Positions 18,199-26,170 of a DNA stretch of 64,000 bases are shown here, in pieces. Every line of letters begins with the position of its first letter. Positions within the stretch are counted from its first letter, which is position 1. The position numbers were made by a program, and so were the translations under genes. Below the pieces are notes generated by a model that was not told where the DNA came from, did not search any database, and saw only the letters and a list, made by a program, of their open reading frames with translations. This DNA comes from Modestobacter altitudinis (GTDB lineage: Bacteria > Actinomycetota > Actinomycetes > Mycobacteriales > Geodermatophilaceae). The stretch spans positions 1-64,000 of the forward strand of contig NZ_SJEW01000015.1 in assembly GCF_005930475.1 (NCBI RefSeq), in the 5' to 3' direction.

Positions 18199-19116
18199 TC
18201 AGCCGAGGACGCCGGCGTCCGTGAGTGCGGTGCGGATCCGGTCGACGACGGCGTCCAGGTCGTGCAGGTCGAACGAGCTCAGCCGGATGACCTTCCACCC
18301 GGCGGCGACCAGACGCGCGTACCGCGCGTCGTCCTTGACGATCTGGTGCTCGTCGAAGTGGTACTCGCCCTCGTACTCGACGACCAGCCTGGCCTCGGGC
18401 CATGCGAAGTCCACCTGTCCCAGGAGAACGCCCTCGTGGACGACTTCGTACTGGGGGACGGGGTGCGGCAGCCCGGCGAGGTGACACGCCACCCGGACAC
18501 GCGACTCCGGCGGGCTCATCGCTCGACCGTCGATGAGCGGCAGCAGGTTGCTGGCCCGCCTGCTGCCCCACTGACCGCGCCGTCGGAGGAACTCGGTCAC
18601 GAGCGCAGACCCGGTGAGACCGTCCGGGTTCTCCCGCCCGTCCCTCAACATGCCGTCGAGAAGGGCGACCGCTGCCGAGGTCGGCTCGAGCGTCGCGACG
18701 TCCCACGCGGTGCGCGTGGCCGTGGTGAGGGGCACCCCGTCGTCCGCTGTCCAGGTCACCCGTCCGTCGACGTCTGTCCGGTGGACCTGCACTCCGCGGG
18801 GTCCGGTCCACCGACACTCATGCGGGACGACGACCAGGACGGGATCGGCGGACGAGGTGAAGGGCGCACCGAACCAGGCCGCTGCCGAGCGCCCGCCCAG
18901 AGCCGCCCCGGCCGGCATCAGCAGAGCAGCCGCGCGTGCCTTCAACCGGTGGTCGTGCCGGAGACCTGGATCCGCGTAGACGTTCCGCAGCACCCGGCGG
19001 TACAGACCCGACTCCAGTTGGCGCTTCGTCAGCACTCCCTCGGCCAACGCGTGGGAGCCGAGGAAGAGACCTCCGAGGAAACGTCGGTACGGCGTCACGG
19101 CCGCAGCGTCGCCCAT
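18199..19116 (-). CDS. DUF559 domain protein (Vsr/PD-(D/E)XK nuclease-like)
   Basis: 305-residue protein. The C-terminal 110 residues form a DUF559 domain with a nuclease-like core: Asp in GQVDFAWPEARL, then VVEYEGEYHF, then GWKVIRL, the D-ExE pattern of very-short-patch-repair-like folds. The N-terminal 190 residues resemble the AbiEi-like/winged-helix part (LTKRQLESGLYRRVLRNVYA) seen in many actinobacterial paralogues. The function is unknown. DNA cleavage is suggested only by the fold. The gene is bracketed by inverted arrays of the same 24-nt repeat, which is unusual. Confidence 0.8.
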   Translation of the reverse strand: MGDAAAVTPYRRFLGGLFLGSHALAEGVLTKRQLESGLYRRVLRNVYADPGLRHDHRLKARAAALLMPAGAALGGRSAAAWFGAPFTSSADPVLVVVPHECRWTGPRGVQVHRTDVDGRVTWTADDGVPLTTATRTAWDVATLEPTSAAVALLDGMLRDGRENPDGLTGSALVTEFLRRRGQWGSRRASNLLPLIDGRAMSPPESRVRVACHLAGLPHPVPQYEVVHEGVLLGQVDFAWPEARLVVEYEGEYHFDEHQIVKDDARYARLVAAGWKVIRLSSFDLHDLDAVVDRIRTALTDAGVLG

Positions 19117-19151
19117 CCGGCCACACCCGTGCGTCCGTTGTCCACAGCCCC

Positions 19152-19195
19152 GTACTTGATCGCGCGAAAGCGCGTACTTGATCGCGCGAAAGCGC
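19152..19195. repeat. two 22-24 nt repeats (orientation B)
   Basis: Two tandem copies of GTACTTGATCGCGCGAAAGC, the reverse complement of the unit found three times at 18122-18192. The second copy ends exactly at the stop codon of the NUDIX gene (TAG read from 19197-19195). Each unit has a GCGC-GAAA-GCGC hairpin with a GNRA tetraloop. It lies between two minus-strand genes, so it could end transcription of the NUDIX gene. Confidence 0.85.
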
Positions 19196-19959
19196 TAGGG
19201 GCGGGCGAGGAGGGTGCGGACGGCGGGGAGGAGGGGGCGGTCGGCGGCGATCCAGGCCAGGTCCTCGAGCTCGTCGGCGGACAGCCACCGCAGCTCGGTG
19301 TGCTCGTGCGCGACCAGCTCCCCCGCCGCGATCCGTCCCGACCACACCCGCAGGGTCGAGGCCCCTGGGGCCCCGCCGGCGACGACGCCGTCCAGCGGCA
19401 CCTCGCCGAGGAAGGTCTGCGGCTGCACGTGGACGCCGAGCTCCTCGGTGCACTCCCGGACCAGCGCGGTGAGGTCGGACTCCCCTGGCTCGACCTTGCC
19501 GCCGGGGAACTCCCAGAGCCCGGCGAGCGGACCGGACCCACGCTGGGCGACGAGCACCCGGCGCCGGTCGTCGACGAGCGCCGCGCCGACCACCTGGGTC
19601 ACGTCCAGCGCCTTGCGCGCAGCTGCGGCGGAGAAGGCGTCCAGGTGCGCCTGCATCGCCCGGACGACGCGGCCGCGCAGCACCGCCCGGCCCACAGCGC
19701 TCCCGAGGGGGCCGGGCAGGGCGGTGTCCCAGTCGACGTGCTCGTCGACGCGCGTGCCGGCGCCGGTCGCGGAGAAGTGCCGGGTGTGCACCAGCGTCCG
19801 CCGACCGTTGCCGGGCGCGGCCCGGTAGACGTCCCGCCACGGCCGCTCGGACACGACCTCCTGCAGCGGGTGCCCCCAGGGGCGCCCGAGGGACCTCGCG
19901 ACGTCGAAGGCCACGGTGAGCGGGGCATCCACCAACGTGGTGAACCTCAGCTGGGGCAC
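19195..19959 (-). CDS. START-like (SRPBCC) / NUDIX hydrolase fusion
   Basis: 254-residue two-domain protein. Residues 1 to about 115 look like an SRPBCC/START-like domain of the DUF2505 type (RFTTLVDAPLTVAFDVARSL, then DEHVDWDTALPGPLGSAVGR). Residues about 120-254 form a MutT-type NUDIX domain with a perfect box from Gly154 to Val176 (GGKVEPGE, RECTEELGV), likely acting on oxidised nucleoside triphosphates. The two domains are usually separate genes, and sequence alone does not explain the fusion. The start ATG 19959 is 26 bp from the divergent Rrf2 gene. Confidence 0.8.
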   Translation of the reverse strand: MPQLRFTTLVDAPLTVAFDVARSLGRPWGHPLQEVVSERPWRDVYRAAPGNGRRTLVHTRHFSATGAGTRVDEHVDWDTALPGPLGSAVGRAVLRGRVVRAMQAHLDAFSAAAARKALDVTQVVGAALVDDRRRVLVAQRGSGPLAGLWEFPGGKVEPGESDLTALVRECTEELGVHVQPQTFLGEVPLDGVVAGGAPGASTLRVWSGRIAAGELVAHEHTELRWLSADELEDLAWIAADRPLLPAVRTLLARP

Positions 19960-19985
19960 GGGTCCAGCCTCGCAGACACGGCAGG

Positions 19986-20468
19986 ATGGCCTCCGTGCGC
20001 ATCTCAGCCCGGGTCGACTACGCGGTGCGGGCGGCCGTCGAGCTGGCCTCCGTCGCCCCCGAGTCCCTCACCTCCGACCGGATCGCGCAGGCCCAGGGCA
20101 TCCCGGCGCGGTTCCTCCAGGCGATCCTCGGCGACCTGCAGCACGCCCGGCTGGTCACCAGCCAGCGTGGCCGGGAGGGCGGCTACCGGCTGGCCCTCCC
20201 CCCGTCGGAGGTGTCCATCGCCCGGGTCATGCGGATCGAGCAGGGCTTCCTGGCCGAGGTGCACGGCCAGCGGCCCGAGGACGTCGAGTACCCCGGCGCC
20301 GCCGCACCGCTGGCGCACGTGTGGGTCGCCGCCCGGGAGGCCTACCGGCGGGTGCTGGAGAACGTCACCCTCGCCGACGTCGTCTCGGGCGAGATGCCCC
20401 CGCAGGTGGCGGAGATGATCGAGCTGGAGAGCGCGTGGCGGTCCTTCGGCACCGCCGAGGCCGACTGA
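19986..20468 (+). CDS. Rrf2 family transcriptional regulator lacking Fe-S cysteines
   Basis: 160-residue winged-helix regulator. The N-terminus (VRISARVDYAVRAAVELA) and the wing (SQRGREGGYRLALPP) are canonical Rrf2. There is no cysteine anywhere in the protein, so it cannot bind an Fe-S cluster as IscR or NsrR do. Cluster-free Rrf2 proteins include CymR, the cysteine-metabolism repressor. Its position 60 bp before the sulfate-reduction leader peptide makes control of that operon a reasonable inference. The start ATG 19986 or the GTG at 19995 are both possible. A strong terminator follows at 20489. Confidence 0.85.
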   Translation: MASVRISARVDYAVRAAVELASVAPESLTSDRIAQAQGIPARFLQAILGDLQHARLVTSQRGREGGYRLALPPSEVSIARVMRIEQGFLAEVHGQRPEDVEYPGAAAPLAHVWVAAREAYRRVLENVTLADVVSGEMPPQVAEMIELESAWRSFGTAEAD

Positions 20469-20488
20469 CCCGGCCGAGCTCCCCTCCG

Positions 20489-20517
20489 CCCACACCCGGG
20501 CGGTGCCCGGGTGTGGG
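20489..20517 (+). terminator. terminator between rrf2 and the sulfur operon
   Basis: Perfect 13-bp stem, 20489-20501 with 20505-20517, and a 3-nt loop, 20 bp after the regulator stop. It separates the regulator from the leader peptide that starts at 20529, which then needs its own promoter or readthrough. Confidence 0.65.
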
Positions 20518-20528
20518 ACCATCGAGTC

Positions 20529-20615
20529 GTGACGGACTGCGGCGCTCTCCTCGTGGAGCGCCTGCACGTCGACCTGGCGCGCGTCTCCAGCGCCGCGTGT
20601 CGCGCCCAGCGCTGA
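20529..20615 (+). CDS. LHVDL-type leader peptide upstream of sulfite reductase
   Basis: 28-codon open frame beginning with GTG. The product is hydrophilic and contains RLHVDLARVSSAACRAQR at its C-terminus. This matches the pattern of short actinobacterial putative leader peptides found before sulfur-assimilation and transport genes (conserved LHVDL, then S-A-x-CR). It ends 96 bp before sirA. Cysteine codons at positions 4 and 24 fit a cysteine-responsive attenuation role, which is inference. No clear terminator hairpin is visible in the 96-bp spacer. Confidence 0.75.
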   Translation: MTDCGALLVERLHVDLARVSSAACRAQR

Positions 20616-20711
20616 CCCCGGCCCCGCTCCGCGCAGCCTCCCGAGCTGCTCCCCCGCACCTGGCCGCGTCGCGCACGCTCGGCGTGCCGGCGCAGATGGA
20701 GAATCCCTGAC

Positions 20712-22391
20712 GTGTCCACCCCCACCCGCACCAGCACCCGGCCGCAGCGCGGTCAGGGCCAGTGGGCGCTCGGCTACCGCGAGCCGCTGAACCCGAACGA
20801 GCGGATGAAGAAGGACTCCGACGGGCTCGACGTGCGCCAGCGGATCATCGACATCTACGCGCACACCGGCTTCGACGGCATCGACCCCGGCGACCTGCGC
20901 GGGCGGATGCGCTGGATGGGCCTCTACACCCAGCGGGCGCAGGGCATCCCCGGCGGCAGGACCGCCGTGCTGGAGCCCGAGGAGCTCGAGGACTCCTACT
21001 TCATGATGCGGGTGCGCACCGACGGCGGGCAGCTGTCCAGCGAGCAGTTGCGGGTGCTCGGCACCATCAGCACCCAGTTCGGCCGGGACGTCGCCGACGT
21101 GACCGACCGGCAGAACGTGCAGTACCACTGGATCCGCATCGAGGACGTGCCGCAGATCTGGGAGCAGCTCGCCGCGGTCGGCCTGCAGACGACGGAGGCC
21201 TGCGGCGACACCCCGCGCGGCATGCTGAACTGCCCGCTGGCCGGCGTGCTCGCCGACGAGGTCCTCGACGCCAGCGACGTGATGGCCGCGACGGTCGCCC
21301 GGTACGTCGGCGACCCGGCGTTCAGCAACCTGCCGCGCAAGTGGAAGACGTCGATGAGCGGCTGCGTCGACCACTGCACCGAACCGGAGATCGACGACAT
21401 CTCCTTCGTCGGGGTCCGCAACGCCGACGGCGAGGCCGGCTACGACCTGTGGGTCGGTGGCGGGCTGTCGACCAACCCGATGTTCGCCAAGCGGATCGGC
21501 GTCTTCGTCCGGCCCGAGCAGGTCACCGACGTCTGGGTGGCCGCGACCTCGATCTTCCGTGACTACGGCTACCGCCGGTCGCGGACCCACGCGCGGATCA
21601 AGTTCCTGATGGCCGACTGGGGCCCGGAGAAGTTCCGGCAGGTGCTGCAGGACGAGTACCTGCACGCAGAGCTGCCCGACGGGCCGGCCGCCGCGCCGGC
21701 GGTGCACGACCAGCGCGACCACGTCGGGGTCAGCAAGCAGAAGGACGGCGCCAACGCGGTCGGGTTCGCGCTGCGCACCGGCCGGATCAGCGGCTCGTTG
21801 CTGACCCGGATCGCCGACCTCGCCGCCGAGTACGGCACCCAGGGCGGCCGGGTCCGGACGACGACCCAGCAGAAGCTGGTGATCCTCGACGTCCCCGACG
21901 AGCGGGTCGAGGACCTGGTCGAGGCGCTGGCCCAGCACGACCTGCTGGTGCGGCCGAGCGCCTTCCGCCGCGGCACGATGGCCTGCACGGGGCTGGAGTT
22001 CTGCAAGCTCGCGATCGTCGAGACCAAGCAGCACGCCCAGGACCTGTACGCCGAGCTGGAGAAGCGGCTGCCGGACTTCGACGAGCCGATCGGGATCAAC
22101 GTCAACGGCTGCCCGAACAGCTGCGCCCGGTTCCAGACCGCCGACATCGGCTTCAAGGGCATGATCGTCCGCAACGCCGAGGGCGAGAGCGTCGAGGGCT
22201 TCCAGGTGCACCTGGGCGGTCACCTGGGCGTGGACGCCGCACTCGGTCGCAAGCTCCGCGGCCACAAGATCACCAAGGACGAGACGGCGGACTACTGCGA
22301 GCGGGTGCTGCGCGGCTACCTCGACCGGCGGACCGAGGGCGAGAGCTTCGCGGCCTACGTGTCCCGGGCCGAGGACGACTGGCTGCTGTGA
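20712..22391 (+). CDS. sirA: ferredoxin-dependent assimilatory sulfite reductase
   Basis: 559-residue siroheme/4Fe-4S enzyme that reduces sulfite to sulfide with ferredoxin electrons in cysteine synthesis. The cluster-siroheme cysteines are in MACTGLEFCKLA and NVNGCPNSCAR, the Cx5C...Cx3C pattern. The two ferrodoxin-like half-domains (RTDGGQL... and RTGRISGSLL...) are complete. Nitrite reductase is the alternative, since the family is shared. The downstream cysH argues for sulfite. GTG 20712 has GGAG 10 bases upstream. The stop overlaps the next start (GTGA, 22388-22391). Confidence 0.88.
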   Translation: MSTPTRTSTRPQRGQGQWALGYREPLNPNERMKKDSDGLDVRQRIIDIYAHTGFDGIDPGDLRGRMRWMGLYTQRAQGIPGGRTAVLEPEELEDSYFMMRVRTDGGQLSSEQLRVLGTISTQFGRDVADVTDRQNVQYHWIRIEDVPQIWEQLAAVGLQTTEACGDTPRGMLNCPLAGVLADEVLDASDVMAATVARYVGDPAFSNLPRKWKTSMSGCVDHCTEPEIDDISFVGVRNADGEAGYDLWVGGGLSTNPMFAKRIGVFVRPEQVTDVWVAATSIFRDYGYRRSRTHARIKFLMADWGPEKFRQVLQDEYLHAELPDGPAAAPAVHDQRDHVGVSKQKDGANAVGFALRTGRISGSLLTRIADLAAEYGTQGGRVRTTTQQKLVILDVPDERVEDLVEALAQHDLLVRPSAFRRGTMACTGLEFCKLAIVETKQHAQDLYAELEKRLPDFDEPIGINVNGCPNSCARFQTADIGFKGMIVRNAEGESVEGFQVHLGGHLGVDAALGRKLRGHKITKDETADYCERVLRGYLDRRTEGESFAAYVSRAEDDWLL

Positions 22392-22558
22392 CCGAGCCCA
22401 CCCACGGAAGGCAACGGCAGGCGCCACCGTTCCACTGCCCGTACTGCGCGGAAGAGGACCTGACACCGCACGGCGACGACCCGGACGGCTGGCACTGCGG
22501 TGCCTGCCTGCGGACCTTCACCGTGCACCTGACCGGAACGGGAGTGCAGCGCCCATGA
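22388..22558 (+). CDS. zinc-ribbon small protein between sirA and cysH
   Basis: 56-residue protein with one zinc-ribbon: CPYC near residue 17 and CGAC near residue 38. It starts at GTG 22388 in GTGA overlap with sirA and ends in ATGA overlap with cysH (22555-22558), so it is locked inside the operon by both joins. Small zinc-ribbon ORFs occur at this position in other actinobacterial sulfate-reduction operons, but I know of no assigned function. It could be an assembly or regulatory factor for the sulfite or APS reductase. Confidence 0.8.
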   Translation: MTEPTHGRQRQAPPFHCPYCAEEDLTPHGDDPDGWHCGACLRTFTVHLTGTGVQRP

Positions 22559-23268
22559 CGATCGCCGTCGCGACGCCCACAGCAGAGCTCGCGGCCGAGG
22601 CCGAGGCACGCTTCGCCGGCGTCGCCGACCCGGTCGAGCAGGCGCTGGCCGTGCTGGCCTGGGCCGGGGACACCTTCGGCGAGGCCTTCGCCATCACCTC
22701 GAGCATGGCCGACGGCCTGCTGGCACACCTGGCCAGCCGGGCGGTCCCCGGCGTCAACGTGGTGTTCCTCGACACCGGGTACCACTTCGCCGAGACGATC
22801 GGCACCCGCGACTGGATCACCAGCGCCCTGCCGATCACGCTGCACAACATCACGCCGGCGCGCACCGTGGCCGAGCAGGACGCCGAGCACGGGCCGGCGC
22901 TGTACGAGCGCGACCCCGACCTGTGCTGCGGGCTGCGCAAGGTGCAGCCGCTGGCCGCGGCGCTGGCCGGCTTCAGCGCATGGGGCTCCGGCGTGCGCCG
23001 CGACGAGGCGGTCACCCGGGCCGCCACGAAGCTGGTCGACTGGGACGCCAAGCGCGGCATGGTGAAGGTCAACCCGCTCGCCGCCTGGACCCAGGACGAC
23101 GTCGACGCCTACATCACCGAGCACCAGGTGCCGGTCAACCCGCTGCAGGAGATCGGCTACGCCTCCATCGGCTGCGAGCCCTGCACCCGCCCGGTGGCCC
23201 CGGGCGAGGACCCGCGCGCCGGGCGCTGGGCGGGCAAGAACAAGGTGGAGTGCGGGCTGCACCTGTAG
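22555..23268 (+). CDS. cysH: adenylylsulfate (APS) reductase
   Basis: 237-residue PAPS/APS reductase family enzyme producing sulfite from activated sulfate. It has the paired cysteines that bind a 4Fe-4S cluster (DLCCGLRKV and GCEPCTRP) and the catalytic C-terminal ECGLH. The cluster cysteines mark it as the APS-using bacterial type rather than the E. coli PAPS type. The start ATG 22555 overlaps the stop of the zinc-ribbon gene. It completes a leader-sirA-znr-cysH unit. Sulfate adenylyltransferase genes are not in the window. Confidence 0.92.
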   Translation: MTIAVATPTAELAAEAEARFAGVADPVEQALAVLAWAGDTFGEAFAITSSMADGLLAHLASRAVPGVNVVFLDTGYHFAETIGTRDWITSALPITLHNITPARTVAEQDAEHGPALYERDPDLCCGLRKVQPLAAALAGFSAWGSGVRRDEAVTRAATKLVDWDAKRGMVKVNPLAAWTQDDVDAYITEHQVPVNPLQEIGYASIGCEPCTRPVAPGEDPRAGRWAGKNKVECGLHL

Positions 23269-23292
23269 CTCTGCGGGGGCCAGGATGGCCGG

Positions 23293-23589
23293 GTGCCCCG
23301 ACCTCCGCGCCTGTCCCCCGACGACGTCGCCGCAGCACTGGGCGGGCTCCCGCTGTGGTCCGGCGGCGCCGACGGGATCGAACGCACCCTCGAGCTGCCC
23401 AGCTTCCGAGCCGCGGTCGAGGCGATCAGCGTGATCGCCGACGCCGCCGAGCTGATGGACCACCACCCGGACATGGACCTGCGGTGGACGAGGGTGCGGA
23501 TCGCCGTCGTCACCCACTCGGCGGGCGGGCTGACCGAGCTGGACCTGGAACTGGCCCGGCGCGTGGACGCCCTCTACCCCGGGTCCTGA
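23293..23589 (+). CDS. 4a-hydroxytetrahydrobiopterin (pterin carbinolamine) dehydratase
   Basis: 98-residue PCD/DCoH family protein. The active-site pattern is present (MDHHPDMDLRWTRVRI, then VVTHSAGGLTELD), with three histidines in the expected order. It recycles oxidised pterin cofactor for aromatic amino-acid hydroxylases and may act on other pterins. The GTG start at 23293 lies 25 bp after cysH, so it may be read through from the sulfur operon although no pathway link is known. Confidence 0.85.
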   Translation: MPRPPRLSPDDVAAALGGLPLWSGGADGIERTLELPSFRAAVEAISVIADAAELMDHHPDMDLRWTRVRIAVVTHSAGGLTELDLELARRVDALYPGS

Positions 23590-23675
23590 CCACCCTGCGT
23601 CACGGCGCGCGCCGACGTCCGGCCGGCAGTCCGGCGCGCCGCCTGCCGCTCCGCCTCGCGAGTAGCTTCCGCCGG

Positions 23676-24059
23676 GTGACCACCACGGTTGGCACCACCG
23701 TCGTCGACAGCTATGCCCGGGCCTGGCTGGAGCCGGACCCGGTGGCCCGACGGGCGCTGCTGGAGCAGTGCTGGGCGGTGGACGGCGTCTACTGCGACCC
23801 GCTGAGCCAGGTGACCGGCCGGGACGGGCTCGCCGACCACATCGGCGGCTTCCAAGCCGGGCAGCCGGGCGCCCGCCTGGAGGTGGTCAGCGGCGTCGAC
23901 GAGCACGACGGCCACCTGCGCTTCGCCTGGCAGTTGCGGGCGGCGGACGGCTCGGTGGCGCTCGAGGGCACGGACTTCGGGGAACTGGACGGCGACGGAG
24001 TGCTGCGCCGGATCATCGGCTTCTTCGGCCCCCTCCCCCCGGGTGGTCCGACGAGCTGA
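23676..24059 (+). CDS. NTF2-like (SnoaL-type) protein
   Basis: 127-residue single-domain protein with the cone-shaped NTF2-like fold signature: helix with YARAWLEPDPVARRALLEQCW, then GVYCDPLSQVTGRDGLADHI, then beta strands RFAWQLRAADGS and EGTDFGELDGDGVLRRIIGFFG. Such proteins serve as isomerases, hydrolases or binding proteins. None can be assigned here. The GTG 23676 start is the one that keeps the whole first helix. It lies 31 bp upstream of a flavoprotein gene, probably in one transcript. Confidence 0.75.
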   Translation: MTTTVGTTVVDSYARAWLEPDPVARRALLEQCWAVDGVYCDPLSQVTGRDGLADHIGGFQAGQPGARLEVVSGVDEHDGHLRFAWQLRAADGSVALEGTDFGELDGDGVLRRIIGFFGPLPPGGPTS

Positions 24060-24090
24060 CCCGACGCCGCCTCCACGGACGGAGGACGGC

Positions 24091-25515
24091 ATGGCTGCGA
24101 TCACGGTGCTCGGCGGCGGGGTGTGTGGGCTCGCGACGGCCATGGTGCTGGCCCGGGACGGGCACGAGGTGCGAGTGCTCGAGCGGGACGCCGCACCGGC
24201 CCCGGACTCCCCGGCGGAGGCGTGGGAGGGCTGGCGCCGGCCCGGGGTGGCGCAGTTCCACCAGGCGCACTTCCTGCACGCCCGTTCCGCCCGGGTCCTC
24301 GACGCGGAGCTGCCGGACGTCCGGGACGCCCTGCTCGCGGCCGGGGCGCTGCGCTACGACCCGCTGCGCAACGCGCCGCCGACCGCCGGCGTGCAGGAGC
24401 GGCACCCGGACGACGACCGGTTCGTCTCCGTGACCGCACGCCGGACGACGCTGGAGCAGGTGGTCGCCCGGGCGGCCGCCGACGAGCCGCGGGTCCAGGT
24501 CCAGCGGGGCGTCGAGGTGGACGGCCTGATCACCCGCCGGGTGGACGGCGCCGCGCTGGTGACCGCCGTGCACACCGCCACCGGCCGGCGGGTCGACGCC
24601 GACCTCGTCGTCGACGCGACCGGCCGCCGGTCCCCGTTGGCGGCATGGCTGCACGCGGCCGGGGACCGGCCGCCGTACCAGGAGGCGACGGACTCCGGGT
24701 TCGGCTACTACACCCGGTTCTTCCGGTCCCGGGACGGCGACCTGCCGCAGGTCCGGGCCAGCCTGCAGACCCCCGTCGGCACCTTCTCCCTGCTCACGCT
24801 CCCGGGCGACTGCGGCACCTGGTCGGTCACGGTGGTCGTCGACTCGCACGACCGGCCGTTGAAGGAGCTGCGGCACGAGGACGTGTGGACGGCGGTCGTG
24901 GCCGCCTGCCCGCGGCACGCCCACTGGCTGGACGGCGAGCCGCTCACCGGGGTGCTGCCGATGTCCGGGGTGCTCGACCGCTACACCCGGGCGGTGGTCG
25001 ACGGCGTCCCGGTCGTCACCGGGCTGGCCGCCGTGGCCGACTCCTGGTCCTGCACCAACCCCTCGCTGGGGCGCGGCATCACCATGGGGCTGATGCAGGC
25101 GGCGTGCCTGCGGGACGCCCTCCGGGACGGGGTGGACGACGACCCGCGGACGTTCGCCGGACGCTGGGACGACCGTGTGGAACAGGAGATGACCCCCTGG
25201 TACCGGGCGACCCTGGCCGTCGACCGGGCGCGGCTGGCCGAGATGCGGGCGCTGCGGGAGGGCCGGGTGCCCGACCCTCCCCAGGGACGCGCTGCGCTGG
25301 GGCCGGCGCTGGGCCGGGCGGCCGGGCACGACCCGGAGCTGTTCCGCGCGCTGCTGGAGATCATCGGCTGCCTCGCCCTGCCGTCGGAGGTGTTCTCCCG
25401 GCCCGGCGTGGTCGAGCGGGTGCTCCAGGTGGCCGGCGAGCTGCCGCCGGCACCCACGCCCGGCCCCGACCGTGAGCAGCTGCTCCACCTCGTGGCCGGG
25501 GCGCCGGTGAGCTGA
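24091..25515 (+). CDS. FAD-dependent oxidoreductase (PHBH/halogenase-like fold)
   Basis: 474-residue flavoprotein. The FAD-binding motif is GGGVCGLATAMVLARDG near residues 8-24, followed by LERDAAP. A DATGRRSPL segment near residue 175 and a late VTGLAAVADSWSCTNPSLGRG (flavin-ring binding) fit the p-hydroxybenzoate hydroxylase/geranylgeranyl-reductase superfamily. The halogenase WxWxIP motif is absent. The substrate is unknown. The start ATG 24091 has GGAGG 9 bases upstream. Possibly cotranscribed with the NTF2-like gene. Confidence 0.8.
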   Translation: MAAITVLGGGVCGLATAMVLARDGHEVRVLERDAAPAPDSPAEAWEGWRRPGVAQFHQAHFLHARSARVLDAELPDVRDALLAAGALRYDPLRNAPPTAGVQERHPDDDRFVSVTARRTTLEQVVARAAADEPRVQVQRGVEVDGLITRRVDGAALVTAVHTATGRRVDADLVVDATGRRSPLAAWLHAAGDRPPYQEATDSGFGYYTRFFRSRDGDLPQVRASLQTPVGTFSLLTLPGDCGTWSVTVVVDSHDRPLKELRHEDVWTAVVAACPRHAHWLDGEPLTGVLPMSGVLDRYTRAVVDGVPVVTGLAAVADSWSCTNPSLGRGITMGLMQAACLRDALRDGVDDDPRTFAGRWDDRVEQEMTPWYRATLAVDRARLAEMRALREGRVPDPPQGRAALGPALGRAAGHDPELFRALLEIIGCLALPSEVFSRPGVVERVLQVAGELPPAPTPGPDREQLLHLVAGAPVS

Positions 25516-25739
25516 CCGGCGACCCACCCCGCCAGCGGGGCGTAGACGTCGACGCGGTACCCGTCGGGGTCCGCGACCGTCGCGTAGCGCTGCTCCCAGG
25601 GAGCGTCGAAGGCCGCGGTCTCGACGGTGTGCCCGGCCGCCGCCACCCGGGTCACCAACCCGTCGACCTGCCCGGGCGTCGGCACACGGACGGCGAAGGC
25701 CGGGGTCTGCTCCGGGGCTCCGACAGTTCTCGCGCCGGG
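25515..25739 (-). pseudogene. remnant of a VOC/glyoxalase-family gene
   Basis: Reading the minus strand, about 65 codons encode the C-terminal half of a vicinal-oxygen-chelate protein: TPAFAVRVPTPGQVDGLV, then FDAPWEQRYATVADPDGYRV and DVYAPL. The N-terminal half and any start codon are absent, since the frame abuts the 3' end of the DUF3037 gene. No stop follows the natural C-terminus either. It is a truncated, dead copy. Intact VOC genes exist elsewhere in the window (40327). Confidence 0.7.
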
Positions 25740-25759
25740 CGCCCCACCGCGGGACCGCC

Positions 25760-26170
25760 TCAGTCGGTGACCGGCAGCACGAGCAGCCGGAGCAGCCGGT
25801 CGGCCTCGACCTCCGGGTCTGCGGTGAGGCCGGTGTGCACCGGGCCCGGCTGGACGACGGTGCTGCGCGGCGCGGTGAGCCAGCGGAACCGCGAGCCGAG
25901 CGCCTCCCGCCCGGCGGCACCTGAGGCGACCGCGGCCGAGCACACGTCGGCGGACGCCTGCAGGGCTGCGGTGATCGCGGCCGGGTCGGCGGTCGGGTCC
26001 AGCGCGCGCAGCCGGTCGACGTCCAGGTGCACCCGAGAACCGAGGTAGTCCCGCTGCCGGCAGTAGACCAGCACGCCGGCGTTGAGCGACTCGCCCCGCT
26101 CGACGCGGGGCACGACCCGCAGCACCGCGTACTCGAAGGTGTCCTTCGGTGTTCCAGCGCGCGCCGTCAT
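25760..26170 (-). CDS. DUF3037 domain protein
   Basis: 136-residue protein with DUF3037 hallmarks at the N-terminus (FEYAVLRVVPRVERGESLNAGVLVYCR). These proteins almost always follow a HipA-like kinase gene. Here the ATG overlaps the kinase stop (ATGA, 26167-26170), so the two are translated together. No catalytic motif is visible and the function is unknown. It could be the kinase's partner, substrate or antidote. Confidence 0.8.
   Translation of the reverse strand: MTARAGTPKDTFEYAVLRVVPRVERGESLNAGVLVYCRQRDYLGSRVHLDVDRLRALDPTADPAAITAALQASADVCSAAVASGAAGREALGSRFRWLTAPRSTVVQPGPVHTGLTADPEVEADRLLRLLVLPVTD

Noticed and set aside
20616-20711. Searched for an attenuator terminator between the leader peptide and sirA
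   Set aside because: Only weak, short stems without a U-run were seen, so no terminator feature is claimed.
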